DNA from: Begonia masoniana
Lineage: Eukaryota > Streptophyta > Magnoliopsida > Cucurbitales > Begoniaceae
Length of the DNA: 64,000 nucleotides
Direction of reading: 5' to 3'
Assembly: GCA_022432975.1 (NCBI GenBank)
Contig: CM039516.1
Coordinates: 31,698,051-31,762,050 of the forward strand
Shown: piece after piece, positions 35,429 to 47,777 of the stretch
Numbering within the stretch: position 1 is the first letter of the stretch
Layout of the letters: every line of letters starts with the position of its first letter
Position numbers and translations under genes: made by a program
The notes under the pieces: generated by a model
What the model was told of the DNA's origin: nothing
Seen by the model: the letters and a program-made list of their open reading frames with translations, nothing else
The model's database searches: none

Positions 35429-36354
35429 TAGGGCTGGGCACGGTCCGGTCTGGGCCAGTTCTGGGCTAGAACCGGACCGGACCGTTGGTTTTGGGAAATA
35501 AATTCCCGAAACCGGAACCGGTCCTTAGTCGAATCGGTACCGAACCGGAACCGGACCGAATTTTTGGTCCGGTTCCGGTTCGGTACTGGTTCCCTCCCGT
35601 ACATTTTAATATTTTTTTTTTGCCACTTTTTTTCTTCTGACTTCTTTCTGAGAAGAAGCTTTTATTGCCAACTACTCCACCATACTTTCCTTCCTCTCAT
35701 TAATGATATTTATGTCTCGCCCTCTCTCTCTCCTACCCTTCCTCGTTTTCTACTTCCAGACTTCCAATCTCTCCCCCTTTCTCTGTCTAACTCGCCTGAA
35801 ATCTCTCCTTGCCTGAAAAACATATGGAAAAGAGACAAATAGGCATATGAAAAGCTGAGAGATGAGAAGGAAAACCAGAAGCGTTTGATCAAGTTTGGAA
35901 GAAGAAACCCTAGTTTTCAGCCGATATTGATCTGTCTCTATCTCCTGCTCTTTCAAATCGACGAAATGAACTGCGAAAGTCGCTGGTCGACGGTCGGAGT
36001 TGCGTGAGTCTGAGATGTGAGGTCGCTAGGTCGGAGTTGGGGACGGGTCGTCGGTTCGGTGCTGAGGAGTGAAATGAGGGAAGGCTCGCTGGACGTGGAC
36101 TAGAGCTATTGTTCTAGTGTTTTTTTTTTGTTTTTTAAGTTATCTGACCCATGGGTCGGATAACCCACCGGGCCGACCCATGGGTCGGTTTTCCCGTGGG
36201 ATTTCCCGGTCTCGGATTTGAGAACCGGGAACCGGACCGCGGTTCTCGGTTCCCGAATCCGTGAAACCGGGACCGGTTCCATGGTAGACAGAACCGGCCC
36301 GGACCGCCGGTCCAGTCCGGTTTTGCGGTTCCGGGCCGGTTCTGCCCACCCCTA
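35429..36354. mobile_element. Non-autonomous hAT-type element, TSD GAAAAGGC
   Basis: Ends are TAGGGCTGGGCACGG on the left and CTGCCCACCCCTA on the right, forming imperfect terminal inverted repeats. The identical 8-bp GAAAAGGC sits at 35421-35428 and 36355-36362; 8-bp duplications with TAGGGGTGGGCA-like ends are typical of hAT elements. The subterminal regions are dense in ACCGG/CCGGT motifs. There is no transposase. It interrupts the integrase of the surrounding Copia element between KTFWADAFS and the following MPSFILNGE segment, so it is younger than that element. Confidence 0.92.
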
Positions 36355-38380
36355 GAAAAGGCATCTGCCCAAAATGTTTTTGGAACATGCATCTGAAATA
36401 AAAGAGCTCTTGTTGTTTCAAGGTGTCTGTTTTTTCTCACACTATTTTGAGATGGCATGTCAGCACACGAAGTTTGATGAAGAATATCATTCTGAATCAT
36501 GTAAAACTAAAAAGAATTAGAGAAATATTCTTTAGCATTATCACTTCTCAAAGTATGCACAGAAACATTAAACTGAATTTTAACCTCAGCACAAAAGACG
36601 CAAAAATGACAAAATAACTCAAAACGAGATTTCATTAAATAAAGTTAGGTTACACAAGAATAGTCGTCAACAAAAGTAACAAAACATTTAAAACAAAATT
36701 GAGACGTTACAAGACATGGACCCCAAACATCCGAATGAACTAACTCAAATGGAAAACTAGCTTGTTTATTTATTCTAGGACAAGATGGCAAAAGATGGTG
36801 TTTAGCTAATTGATACGACTCGCAATCTAAAGAAGAGAAATTCTTAAATTTAGAATATAATTTCTTCAACAACATAGAAAGAGGGATGTCTTAATCGACA
36901 ATGTATTTCGAAATGAGTTAATATCCCAGTACAGGCAGTAGGTCGGTCGGGGCAACTGTGTGTCAAGGATGTAGAGACCTCCAAATTCATACCCTTTACC
37001 AATAATCTGTTTCGTCGTAAGATCTTGGAAGATGGTCAGGAAAAAATAAGACAACAATTAAGAGAACGAATCAGTTTACTTACAGAGATTAAATTAAAAG
37101 AGAATTTAGGCAAGTTTAAAAAATTGGACAAAGAAATCAATGGAGTGAGTTTAATCGTACCAGACCCAATAACGCAAGTAGTGAAGTCATCAACTAAAGT
37201 AACTTTAGAAGAGGACGTTTGTAATTGACAAGTAACAAGGAGATTAGAGTTACTTGTCATATGATCTGTGACACCAGAATCAATGATTCATTTTGAGGAT
37301 GAGGAAAGAAGACATATATTTGGATTACCTGACTCATTGAAAATGAATACATTAAAGATTGCTGGTTCTAGAAACTTAGCAAATTTATCAGCAAAAACGA
37401 GAATAGAAGTCTCTAGAGTAGTATTTGAAGTTGCAATATGAGCAAATTGATTTTTCTTTCCTTTATTTTGCAATTTCCTGCAAGTGCGCTTTGTATGACT
37501 CGATTCATGACAATAATAACATATAATTATGCTTTTATCCTGATTATCACGATTGTTTGGTCCCCCTCTTTTATTGTTGTGTCAAGCATCATAACCACTA
37601 TTTCGAGTAACAAGAGCACTGTTAGACTGAATAGATGGAGTACTTTCTGTTCGAAGTACTTTATTAAAGGCTTTTTGGAGGGAAGAGATCTCAGAACTAT
37701 ATAATATCTGAGATTTGACAGTTTCAAACTCACTTGGAATACCAGCTATAAAGCTCATAACAACTATTTATTCTCGTTGGGCTTGCTGAACTTTCACATC
37801 AGAACTAAAAGGTAGCAGAGCATTTAGTTCTTCATAGGTGTTCTTGAAATCCATAAGGTAGGTCATAAGAGATCTGTCTTATTTTTTCAGTCGATAAAAA
37901 GTTTTACACACTTCATAAATTCGAGAAATATTGCATTTTTCAGAATACAAAAACCATAAATATTTCATCAATTCTTTAACAAATTCCCAATGATTAATTA
38001 AACAAATTACATCATTGCTGATGGAATTTTAATACGAGCATCCTTCCTCATCCATGGTTGACTCGAATCATCATAAGGTGAGTTTTTAGTAAGATAATTA
38101 TCTTTGGCAATACAACTTAAATAAATACGAATTGTCTTACACCAATCCAAGTAATTAGAATCATTGAGTTTATTATCCGTGATTTTTGACATCATAGGAA
38201 TTACTTCAAGAATAGATAAACAACGGTGACGACAGAGCAATGACTAATGGTGGAGGCGAACGATGAACATAGGCGATGGTACGACTAGGATTAGCGCTGA
38301 ACAAAACAAGTTTCTGCTCGCTAGGGCAGAAAAAAAGAAAAAATAAATAACAGTAAAAATAATTTACTGTTTTGATACCA

Positions 38381-38564
38381 TGTTAAAATAAAGATGAAAA
38401 GAATAATTATTCATATTTCATTCATATGCTAACTACATTCATACACAAATTCAAAATGTGAATAAAGAAACTAATTCGTAAGGAAACTAATGTCTAATTC
38501 AATACAAAATCAAATCCACTTTAATTAGAAAAGTATCAATCATAATATTTAAATATTTCTAACC
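38381..38564 (-). repeat. 5' LTR of the intronic Copia element
   Basis: Begins TGTTAAAATAAAGATG (plus strand) next to the primer-binding site. About 184 bp and clearly homologous to 33121-33308, though many differences show that it is old. Confidence 0.8.
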
Positions 38565-39280
38565 CCTAGTAAAATGTGATGCTAATATGATGAAACAAAA
38601 AACCTCAATGACATGTCATTATTTTCATCGCTCTCCATTTTCCATTTCTCTGAAATTTCTATCCTAATGGATGGCCTCTAATTTGTAGGTGAGAAAGTCA
38701 TTTGTAGGTGAGAAAGTCGCGGCAATCTCCAAATATGACTTGTCCACAACATTTACAAATTTCTTTTCCCAAGGATAAACTTTCTTGAATGATTAGGAAA
38801 AAAAGGGAACAAGTGTCAAGGTACCTGAACCTCCTCTAGAGAAGATATCAATATCCTATCCACAACCATGGTTTTGTCAGACCCCATGAAGACGAGCTGT
38901 AGAAACAAATTTTCCAATCAAATTTGAGAAATTATTTAAATCAGAACTACCTATCGACATATGAAATTGTTTATCATCTATCTAGCACACAAACTTCATA
39001 TTTATACCATTAGTATCTTAAAAAGCCGAAAATGAAGTCAAGCTATCCCATGCTAATTCTACTGAAATGTGATAATAAAATAATATTCAATTGAAATAGA
39101 AGTAACAACCTGGACTTTGTCTCCGATAGCATTCAAAACATTTGACTGCATGTTCTCCACATCAACATCTGTTACATCCAACAAGATGCATCCAACCTGA
39201 CAGAGAATGAAAAGAGATAAAAGAAAAAAGAATCAGTTGTTATTGCACCTACATGCTCCAATCATCAGAGCCAAGCACAG

Positions 39281-39767
39281 TGTCACGGTTCTACTTTCGA
39301 GAGGCAAGGACCATGCGGCACTCGTCGTCTCAAGAATACAACGAGTCAGTCTACAATGTGTGCCAACGACACCAGATGCCAACGACGTTAGATCGAGCTT
39401 ACTGCCTAACGAGCCAGCGAGATTACTCGAAAAAAATGTCATTCAGCATAGTGAGAGTTTGTATGTAAAACATTATTCATTGATTGAGAGCAAATTACAT
39501 TAGTGGGTAAAGAGGGTCTACGTGCTATCATGTGTCTCCCCCCTAAAGAGAAATCTAGATCATCTCCACCATGAGAGAAGTATACATGCTATGGTGGCGA
39601 GGAGTCACTCTTTTCTAAAGTAGTAAAAATGGCTGCATGTCATAGTGACAGGAGTCACTTTACAAAACAAGAAAAGAAATACAATAGAAAAGAAATATAA
39701 GTGAATAACCTAAATCTAGCATGGGCAGCCATGGACAAGATGTCCTGGACAAGCCCAAACTCTGACA
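39281..39767 (-). repeat. 3' LTR of the Gypsy element
   Basis: A 487-bp LTR, TGTCACGG to CTCTGACA on the plus strand. It shares GCATAGTGAGAGTTTGTATG with the remnant at 44482-44636. Confidence 0.8.
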
Positions 39768-42700
39768 TTCCCCCATTGGAGTTGTTGACGTCCTCATCAA
39801 CTTTTCGTCCGCTAGAATCTTCAATCTTCTGCGTAGCGTTTTCTACGTTTTCTACCTTCTCTCAAGTAACTTCATCATCTCCAAGTCCCTTCCATCTGAC
39901 AAGGTACTCCGTGCGTAGGCCGCGGCCTGTCTTGACGCTTCGATCAGCTAGAATTTCTTCAACTTCCTTCTTCTAGTTGTTGATGGAGATGTCTGGTCTG
40001 ATGATGTTATTCCTCGTTTGGTCTTCGTCATGTGGATGGTATGGCTTCAGGTTGCTAATATGGATCATCGAGTGGATTTTGAGCCACGCAAGCAGGTTGA
40101 CTCTGTAAGATGCTCTCTTAATCTTTTCGATGACTTGGACTGGACCTTCATATTTTTAGACAAGTTGCTTGTCTTTCTTACCTATGAACCGAAGTTGTTC
40201 ATGTAATAATTTTACCAGCACAAGATCTCCAGCTTTGAACTCCAATGGTCGCCGCTTCTTGTTTGGCCACTTCATCATGTGTTTGAAGGCTCGTTCCAGG
40301 TAGGAACGAGCTATTTTAGTATTTTGCTTCCACTCCTTAGAGAAGTTGTAGGCTTTTGGACACTTCCCTGAATATGGATGATCGAGGGTGTGTAGCATAG
40401 TCGGTTGCCTACTGCAGACTACTTCAAATGAGTTCATCCATGTCGAAGAACTCTTCTGACAAGTAAAGCATAATTGTGCCGCATCAAGTAAACTTGGCCA
40501 ATTCTTTTTATTGGTGTGGATGAAGTGTCATAGATATTCTTCGAGTAAGCTATCGAAGCGTTCCATCTGACCATCAGTTGATGGGTGATAACTAGAGGAG
40601 ATGTTTAGGCTTGATCCCAGCAACTTAAATAGTTCTGCCCAGAAGGCTCATGTGAATCTGGTGTCTCAGTCGATGATGATACTTTGAGGTATCCTCTATA
40701 ATTTCACCACATTCTTGAAGAAGAGTTGTGTCATTGTCTCTGTAAAACAATATATAGGAGCGGCAATGAATGTAGCATACTTAGAGAATCGGTCAATTAT
40801 CATTAAGATTGCTTGAAAGTCGTTTCCAGGTGGCAGATTTGTGATGAAGTCGAGAGATATGCTTTCCTAAGACTTTGTTGGCACCGATAGTGGCTATACT
40901 AGTATGGCTACTTTGTCCCTTTTAGTCTTGTCTTCTTGACACACCAAGCATGTTTTGGTGTATTGCATCACATCATCCTTCATTTTCGGCCAGAAGTATC
41001 CCCTCTTCAAAAGGGCATAAATTCTTTGTCATCCTGCATGACCTGCCCATAGGGTGTCGTGACACTCCCGTAATAAAGAACGTCGCAACTCATTACTCCT
41101 GGGAACATATAGACGACTTCCTTTGGTTAGTAGCAAGCCGTCTTCAAGCCAAATCTGTCGAGTTTTCTTCTCATCCACAGGTTGCATGACGACCCGAGCA
41201 GCTGGGTCATCTTGCAAGCTATCCCAGATGCAATCCTTCATAGACCAATTGATTCTGCTAGCCTGGATTTGAGAGAGATAATAAAGGCTTGCACATTTTG
41301 TTTTTCAACTTAGAGCATCAGCTACCCTGTTGGAATGACCCGCTTGGTGTTCGAACTGGAAATCGAACTTTGAAATAAGTTCATGCCAGTGAGAGCTTGT
41401 TTGGCAGACAGTTTTGGTTGATCAAAGAAGTGGCAGATGGAGCTGTTGTCTATCTTCACTGTAAATTTTGAACCGAGCAGATAGTCTCCATACTCGTAGG
41501 CAGTGTACTACAGCCAACATCTATTTTTTTGAAGCGATGTATCTCCTTTTTGCATCCTTCAACTTGCAGCTTTCATATGCAATAGGGTGGCTATTTTGCA
41601 GCAGGACTCCTTCTACTGCGTAGTCAAATGCATCTGTCTCTACTTCAAATGGCCGAGTAACATCGACCAAGGCCAAGATTGGACTTTGCATATTACGTCT
41701 TTCAAATTAGCAAAGGCATTTTGGCATCCTTGATTCCACTCTCAGGGAGTACCTTTCTTTAACAACTCGGTAAGAGGAGCAGCCCTCTTCGAGAATCTTT
41801 CAACAAAGCGTCTGTAATAATTCGCAAGCCCCAGAAAAGAACGCAGTTCAGTAATGGAAGTGAGGACTTTCCAATCCTGAATTGCTTTGACATTGTCGAA
41901 ATCCATTCGAAGACGACCTTGTTCGATGATGTGACCAAGGAATCCAATGTTTTTCTAAGCAAAATAGCACTTCTCCTTCTTCACGTACAATTGATTCTCT
42001 TTTAGTTTTTCAAAGACAAGACGAAGATGAACTTTATTGAAGGTTTCGTTGTAGACCACAATATCATCTAAGTGTACTACAACAAATTTGTCCAAGAATT
42101 CGTAGAATACTTGATTCATGAGAGTGCAAAATATTGTTGGTGTGTTAGTCCGTCCTAAAAGTATTACAAAGAACTCAAAGACTCCATAACGAGTCACGCA
42201 TGCGTCTTTGGTTCATCACCCTCTGCAATTCTGACTTGATAATAGTCTGGCCACAAGTCGAGTTTTGTGAAGTATTTGGCATTCTATAACTGGTCAATAT
42301 AACTGGTCAAATAGATTTGTGATGAGCGGAATGGGGTACTACTTGTTACGTATCGTGACCTTATTGAGCGCCCGATAATCAATGCACAATCGTAAGCTAC
42401 CATTTTTTTTCTTCTGGAACAATACATGTGCTCTGAATGGTGCTTTCGCGGGTCTAATGAATCCTGCTTTAAGTAATTCATCAAGTTGTTTCCTCAATTC
42501 TACAAGTTCTGGTGGAACCATTTTATAGGGTGCCTTTGCAGAGGGCTTAAAATCAGGATTAAGCTCTATCTTGTGATCAATGTCTTTGTGCGGGGGTAAT
42601 GTCTGAGGCAAACATTCAGGCATGGTGTCTTGATACTCTTCCGAGACTTCTATGACTTCCTATGATATTTTTTCTTCTTTTCCTTCATCTACAATCAATG

Positions 42701-44481
42701 GAACCAAAATGTACGTCAGATCTTGGTGTTTTAGCCATTTCTTGAATTGCATCGCAGAGTTCATTTTTATATTGCTTGTATCTGGTTGTCTTAGAATTGC
42801 ATGGACGACTGTAGGATTGTTTCTTGTAATTACCAAGCATTTGGCTGAGAGAATAGGAATTAACTTTATATTCCATCAAGAACTTCATCCCCAAAATAGT
42901 ATCAAAGTCATCCCATCTGTGTGACGACAAAGTCAATTGGTCCTGTCTATGAGTTGAATTTCAGTTGCGTTCTTGTCACTACTCCAACTACTAGCATCGT
43001 TTTTTGCATTGAATGTTTTCATCTTGGCAGCATTCTTTTCAAGCTTTAGACCAAGACTGCGAGCTTTATTTTCGGTAATTAAATTGTGCGTAGCCCCTGA
43101 ATCTATCATGGTACTTCTGATAGCCTTATGGTTGACAAAAACTCTAAATACATGAGACCTTTGTCTAGGGTCTTCTTCAGCTCTTCCATTTGTTGTGGTA
43201 CTGCCGATGGGAAAGTCATAGTCTCTACTTCAGCGACCTCTGTGGACTTTTCTTCAGCAACTGCTTCAACTGGGTTGTGTCGTTATGAATCGATGTTTGT
43301 AGGGCTATCAAACACCGACCTATGAGGGCATTCAGCCACACGATGAGACCTTTTGCACAAGAAACACGACAAGAGTCTATTCATTGGTAGTTGAGTGTTG
43401 GCTACTCTAGAAGTTTGTTGGCCTTCTCTTGGGACAAATGGTTTCCTTTCCGTAAGGTTTGTGTTTGATCTTTGGGGCTTTGAATTGTTTGAATTGATGG
43501 GTGGGTTCTTCTTTTGGCTAGGGTTCTTGGTAGCATAATCAAACAACTGTTCCGGTGCAACGAGGGCATTTGAGAGACTTTGCACGCTCTGTTCATATAA
43601 CTTTGTCCTGGCTCAAGGTTTCAGCCCTTCAATAAAAGTGAAGATCTTGTCTTTTTTGGACATGTCTCTAATATTAAGCATGAGGCCTGAAAAGTGTTTA
43701 ACATATTCACAGATGCTGCTATTTTGTTTCAGTTCTCGCAACAACTGTCGTGCATTGAACTCAACATTTTCAGGAAAGAGCTGATATTTTAATTGTCACT
43801 TGAGGTCTTCCCAAGTATCGATCACACAGTCACTGTTGCAAGACGCATTGTGGCCAAGGTCACCTTCGACTTTTCGTCAATTCTATTTCCTTTAACATAC
43901 AGTTTCATGTCAAAGATGAAGCTTCATATTTAGGAAGTTTTCTATTTCCTTAAAAAGGAGATCAAAACATTATGAAAATTCTATTTTAATTTGAAAATTT
44001 CATGTCAAAGATGAAGTTTTCTATTTCTTTAGCATCTCGGGCTCCCCCAAAGGACTTTGGCTATGTGATTTTCACCCAATTGAATTCTGTTGTACTTGGA
44101 GCTTAGGCTTGACTTCCCATAGCTCTCATTGTGAGGTTCAGTTTGATGCTTATCTAGGAAATTTCGGTTTTTAGAGAGTCGAGCATTGATTTGAAATCTT
44201 TTCCTCAGGTAGGTAACCGCTCCTGACAGCCGGGTATGAGCTTGGTCGATCTCTTCGACGCGCTCTAAGACCCCAACTATTGCAATCGTGGAGCTCTCTC
44301 CACTATCTACCACTTTTCCCTTCTCTTGTCAGGATTCGAGGTTCTCCACTTGATCCATCAATTTTTGGATTGGGATAGTGTCTATTTTGTTGCGTACAAC
44401 AGCAATCTTAGTAGGAAATTCAGACATTTCTTTATTTGTTCCTCTAGGAATCGAACGTTATCCAGCAATTCTTGCAGTAAC

Positions 44482-44636
44482 TCATTGATTGACAGCAAAT
44501 TATATCAGTGGGTGGGGATGAGCGAGCAAGATTAATCGAAACGAGCGTCATTGAGCATAGTGAGAGTTTGTATGTAAAAAACTTGTTCATTGATTGACAG
44601 CAAATTATATCAGTGGGTAGGGAGAGTCAGTGTGCT
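44482..44636 (-). repeat. 5' LTR remnant of the Gypsy element, internally duplicated
   Basis: The stretch TTGATTGACAGCAAATTATA followed by TCAGTGGGT occurs twice (near 44483 and 44588), flanking GCATAGTGAGAGTTTGTATG. The left LTR has it once. The remainder of the LTR and the primer-binding site are missing, and the right side is cut by a hAT-type element. Confidence 0.65.
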
Positions 44637-45416
44637 TAGGGGTGGGCAATCTTCGGTTCGGTTCGGTTTTGGACCGAACAGAACCAACATTTATGGTTTC
44701 GGGTTCTGGTTTCCGAACCCGAACCCGAACCTGAACCTGAATAAATTAAAACAGACCTGAACCAAAAAATTCGGTTCGGTTCGGTTCGGGTCAAGTCGGT
44801 TCACCTGTAAACAGTAAACATCAAATAAATACATAATATTATTTATCTTCTATTTTTCTAGAAGAAAATTTGGCTTAGGGCAGGCAGACGACGCCTCGGC
44901 GACGACAGACGACTCCTCTCCTCGGCGACGACAGACGACTCCTTTCCTCGGCGACAGGACTAACGACGACTCCTCGACGAAGCGACAGACGACTGACGAG
45001 ACGATCTCTACGAATTCGACCAAGAGGACCTAATCAGGCGATATCCAGTGAAGATCTCGAAGACTTTGTTGATATAAAATGATAGCAAAATCAGGCTCCA
45101 AGCCGGAGAGACCGAAGGAAGTGCGGGGTGATTGGGTAGTAAAAACCAACAGGTTTTAGGGGAAAATCACCCCCTTCGTTCGTCTTCGCTACAAAATCGT
45201 TCTTCGCCGTCTTCATCGTCTTCATCTACGGTGCATTTCAATCTCTTTCCAGAGCTCCGAACCTTCTCCCTTCCTCTTCTTCTTCCTTCGCATCGACATT
45301 ACCAAGAACATCGTAAGAACATCGTCTGCCTGCTCTAAGCCAAATATTTGTGCAACTCAGAGTTCGGTTTTTTCGGGTTGGGTTCGGGTTTGACTGTCAA
45401 CCGAACCGAACCCGAA
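44637..45416. mobile_element. hAT-type element, 3' end lost in gap
   Basis: It starts TAGGGGTGGGCAATC, a hAT terminal sequence, followed by repeated CGGTTCGGTT and its complement AACCCGAACC. The interior has a short GACGACAG-rich repeat (44890-44990). The right side shows the mirrored CAACCGAACCGAACCCGAA just before the N run, so only the terminal repeat and target duplication are missing. A presumptive left target site is AGTGTGCT. Confidence 0.75.
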
Positions 45417-45516
45417 NNNNNNNNNNNNNNNNNNNNNNNNNNNNNNNNNNNNNNNNNNNNNNNNNNNNNNNNNNNNNNNNNNNNNNNNNNNNNNNNNNNN
45501 NNNNNNNNNNNNNNNN
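45417..45516. other. Assembly gap (100 N)
   Basis: Exactly 100 N. It hides the right end of the hAT-type element and an unknown amount of the SS5-like gene's intron. Confidence 0.99.
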
Positions 45517-47777
45517 ACATCTCTTATTATTTTGACCTTTCAACCTAAAAGTTGAAGGCAAAAAAAAAATAACGTATTTGCATGATAACGCGATCTGAGT
45601 AATTAAAATGAAAGAACAAGAAAACAGGCACTCACTCCATTCGTTGTGAGGTCAGTCGTAAGCCACTGAGCTCTCCATTTCCTCTGAAACAAATTATGAA
45701 ATAGCTTAGTAAAAAAGAATCATATAGAGCGTTAAACTTCATAATCCTGGAAAACAAAACAAGAGAAACAATTCAATTCTCCTGGCTTTGCACCTATTTC
45801 CGATATAATATTGCAAAAAAGAACACGTTCAACTCATAAAATCGCGAAAATTTTCAAAAAAGGCCAGTCCAGAGAGTGAAGGAATATGAGCCAAATGAAA
45901 TATATGAGCATGCGCCGAATAACTAAGAACTGGAAGAAACGCATCATCGGTACCTGGAGCAACAAACAGCTCGATTTCTAAGTCTTATTGGAGGAACACT
46001 TAATTGGAGCACACATTGGGCGGGAAACGAAGGAAGAGCAACAAAAATCAATGAGTCCAGGATCATTTCTCGCCCCGCTTCAAACAACGCGCAGACTTGG
46101 AGAGCCGCGAAATGCGCGCTCTACGTACACGAGAATAGAATTGAAGAAGCAGACATGAGGAACTATCTCGGTTCGGCGGAGCTCAGGAAGCTGAAGGCTA
46201 AGGATGAAAGCTGTGAAGTTAGTTGAAAAAGAGGAAGCCAGAAGGTTCTATTCCTTTCCCATATATATCCGGTGAGTCAAGACATGAGGCACTCTAATTA
46301 CAAATTAACGAATTTAATACCAAATAATATTATATTGTATTTAGAAATTAATTTTTTTGGAATAAATCTTGAAAAAAAAATTATTTGATTTTGTATTTTT
46401 CATTTTTTTTTATTTTTCAAATGGATGATTAACAAATCAAGCTTTCCTCAATCCCTTCTCCGCAACGGACTCCAATCCCTTCTCAGCAACGGACTCCTGG
46501 TGCATACGAATGGGGGTCGACACGTTACTACTACTCTGTCACAAGTTGAAGTTCAACTAAATGTTATCAAGCAAGTACTCGTCAAAATATGACTAAAGAC
46601 TAAAGTAATCATTGATCATCTCATCAAATTATTTCACAATCTAAGTTTTATGTAGGTACTTTATCAAATACCAAGTCTATTCGTCATGAGACGAATTAAG
46701 ACGAATACGATCATTCGTTGAGATGTGTTGTAATAAACAAAAAGTCGATATTCAATGATGTAAATTAAAGAGTAATCAACCCAAAAAAAACACATTCGTA
46801 ATAATCTAGGAAAGGTTGTCATTATGGTCAATAAAGTAGAGTAATCATGTTGAAAAAGAGAACGAGAGCTTTCCTCTCGTGTAGAAAATGCAATAACTCT
46901 CACCATTTACCTCCCACTCTCCACGAATTTCTAAATACCAAACATTCATCCATTAGATTATCATTATAGACCATGTTATTATCACGATAGTCGACTTAGT
47001 TATCTGATCTCAAAAGCTAAAACAACAATTTTTGACATCTATCATTAGATCTTTCTTTTTGAGTCAACCTATGTTTAGCACTAGCTGACAAATCGAATAT
47101 TCACCTTTTAACTTTCATTTACAAGGTCATTATTATCAATTTAGCCACTAAATTCAACACGTCTATACTACGTTGTCCATTTAATCAATTTATTTTTACC
47201 TGATTTCTAACTCTTCAGACGATTTATAACTTGATTTTGAACTCTGTCGATCTCTCGATATAGTTGGAAATCATAAGAGTTAGACATTAGGTCAAATTAG
47301 CTGATTAAATGCCAAAAGTTGGATAGATGTACCAAATTAAAACATAAATTCACAGCAATGTCTAAATTGTTGATAGCTGAAAGATGGATGTTCTGATTTG
47401 CCGATAAAAAGAGTAAAGTCAAATGCGTAAATGACTCAACTGTTTGGGTTTACTTTGCACTTTATCCTATTATTTAATCCGGTATTTCACATCTATAAAT
47501 ACTCTCAAATTATCCAAATGATAGAAAAGAAACAGCTCTCTAAAGTAGAAGGTTAGAGAATCTATTGACAAATCCATTTGGTCAAGAACTTCTTTCAATA
47601 TCTTATTGATCCCCAAAAAACAAAATGAGTAAAGAAATGGCAAGAGAAGCCTACCACAAACAAATAGCCAAAGTAGAAACCCCTTAGTTGGCAGAGCCTT
47701 TAACCACTAAATATTTTCCAAACAAAAAGAAAATTCTAGCCTAAGTAAATGACAAACTTCTAAATTTGAAGCTATTG
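45517..47777. other. Sequence between the SS5-like and SPT2 genes
   Basis: On the minus strand a possible 48-bp exon (45636-45683) between TTTCAG and GTGAGT encodes KWRAQWLTTDLTTNG. Its phase fits the SS5-like exon at 39196, but the homology is weak. Further right, minus-strand TATATAT (about 46262-46268) and a GC-richer stretch (45955-46235) ending CTCCAG|GTACC could be a promoter and first exon. I could not find an open frame through it. The rest, 46300-47777, is AT-rich without recognisable genes. Confidence 0.35.

Larger units (their letters stand above)
33121..38564 (-). mobile_element. Degenerate Ty1/Copia element in an SS5 intron
   Basis: Short LTRs lie at 33121-33308 (3') and 38381-38564 (5'). 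They share CATTCATATGCTAA(T/C)TACAT and TACACAAATTCAAAATGTGA. The primer-binding site TGGTATCAAAAC is at 38367-38380 and the polypurine tract TTGAGGAAGAG just right of 33308. CCCTA occurs outside both ends as a probable target duplication. Minus-strand pieces in order: gag (MSKITDNKLNDSNYLDW, near 38190), integrase (ELVHSDVWGP, about 36770; KTFWADAFS, about 36370; IFLGYS, about 35230), RT (NAFLHGDLQEEVYG, about 34470; YADYIV in place of YVDD) and RNase H ([16 protein letters not shown], about 33490). Many stops and frameshifts. Dead. Confidence 0.88.
32097..39196 (-). pseudogene. SS5: Starch-synthase-like gene (SS5 type), C-terminal exons
   Basis: Six minus-strand exons join in consistent phase with GT/AG sites and no stop: 39110-39196, 38825-38896, 32898-33011, 32543-32604, 32354-32450 and 32097-32216 (TAA at 32097-32099), 183 residues. 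They contain VGCILLDVTDVDVEN, FMGSDKTMVVD, SLSHLIFAGSDIILCQSF, DPVLQVP|LKALKYGALPI and KWRAKVMDAMAKDFSWD. This is the C-terminal glycosyltransferase lobe of starch synthases. The canonical FEPCGLTQ loop is replaced by YDPVLQVP, as I recall for the non-catalytic SS5 type that promotes starch-granule initiation in plastids. Copia sequence fills the intron 33012-38824. The N-terminal two thirds are not found, so it is probably a truncated gene despite the intact frame. Confidence 0.75.
39281..44636 (-). mobile_element. Chromodomain Ty3/Gypsy element (chromovirus), degenerate
   Basis: The 3' LTR is 39281-39767, with a polypurine tract reading AATGGGGGAA on the minus strand just beside it. Minus-strand fragments follow the Ty3/Gypsy order. 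Gag lies near 44300-44040, with a zinc knuckle CFLCKRSHRVAEC near 43360. Then come protease-region DTILGMKFL (42890), RT with [12 protein letters not shown] (42360) and HLDDIVVY (42060), and integrase with H(10 aa)RECHDTLWAGH (41050). Then a capsid-distal segment (40430-40160) and a C-terminal chromodomain VEEILADRS...EYLVRWKGLGDDE (39970-39870), which in this group guides integration to marked chromatin. Many stops and frameshifts. It lies in the SS5 intron upstream of exon 39110-39196. Confidence 0.88.

Noticed and set aside
36135..36500. Minus-strand Pro/Gly/Arg-rich open frame
   Set aside because: It is made of the hAT subterminal ACCGG repeats fused to Copia integrase sequence, not a gene.
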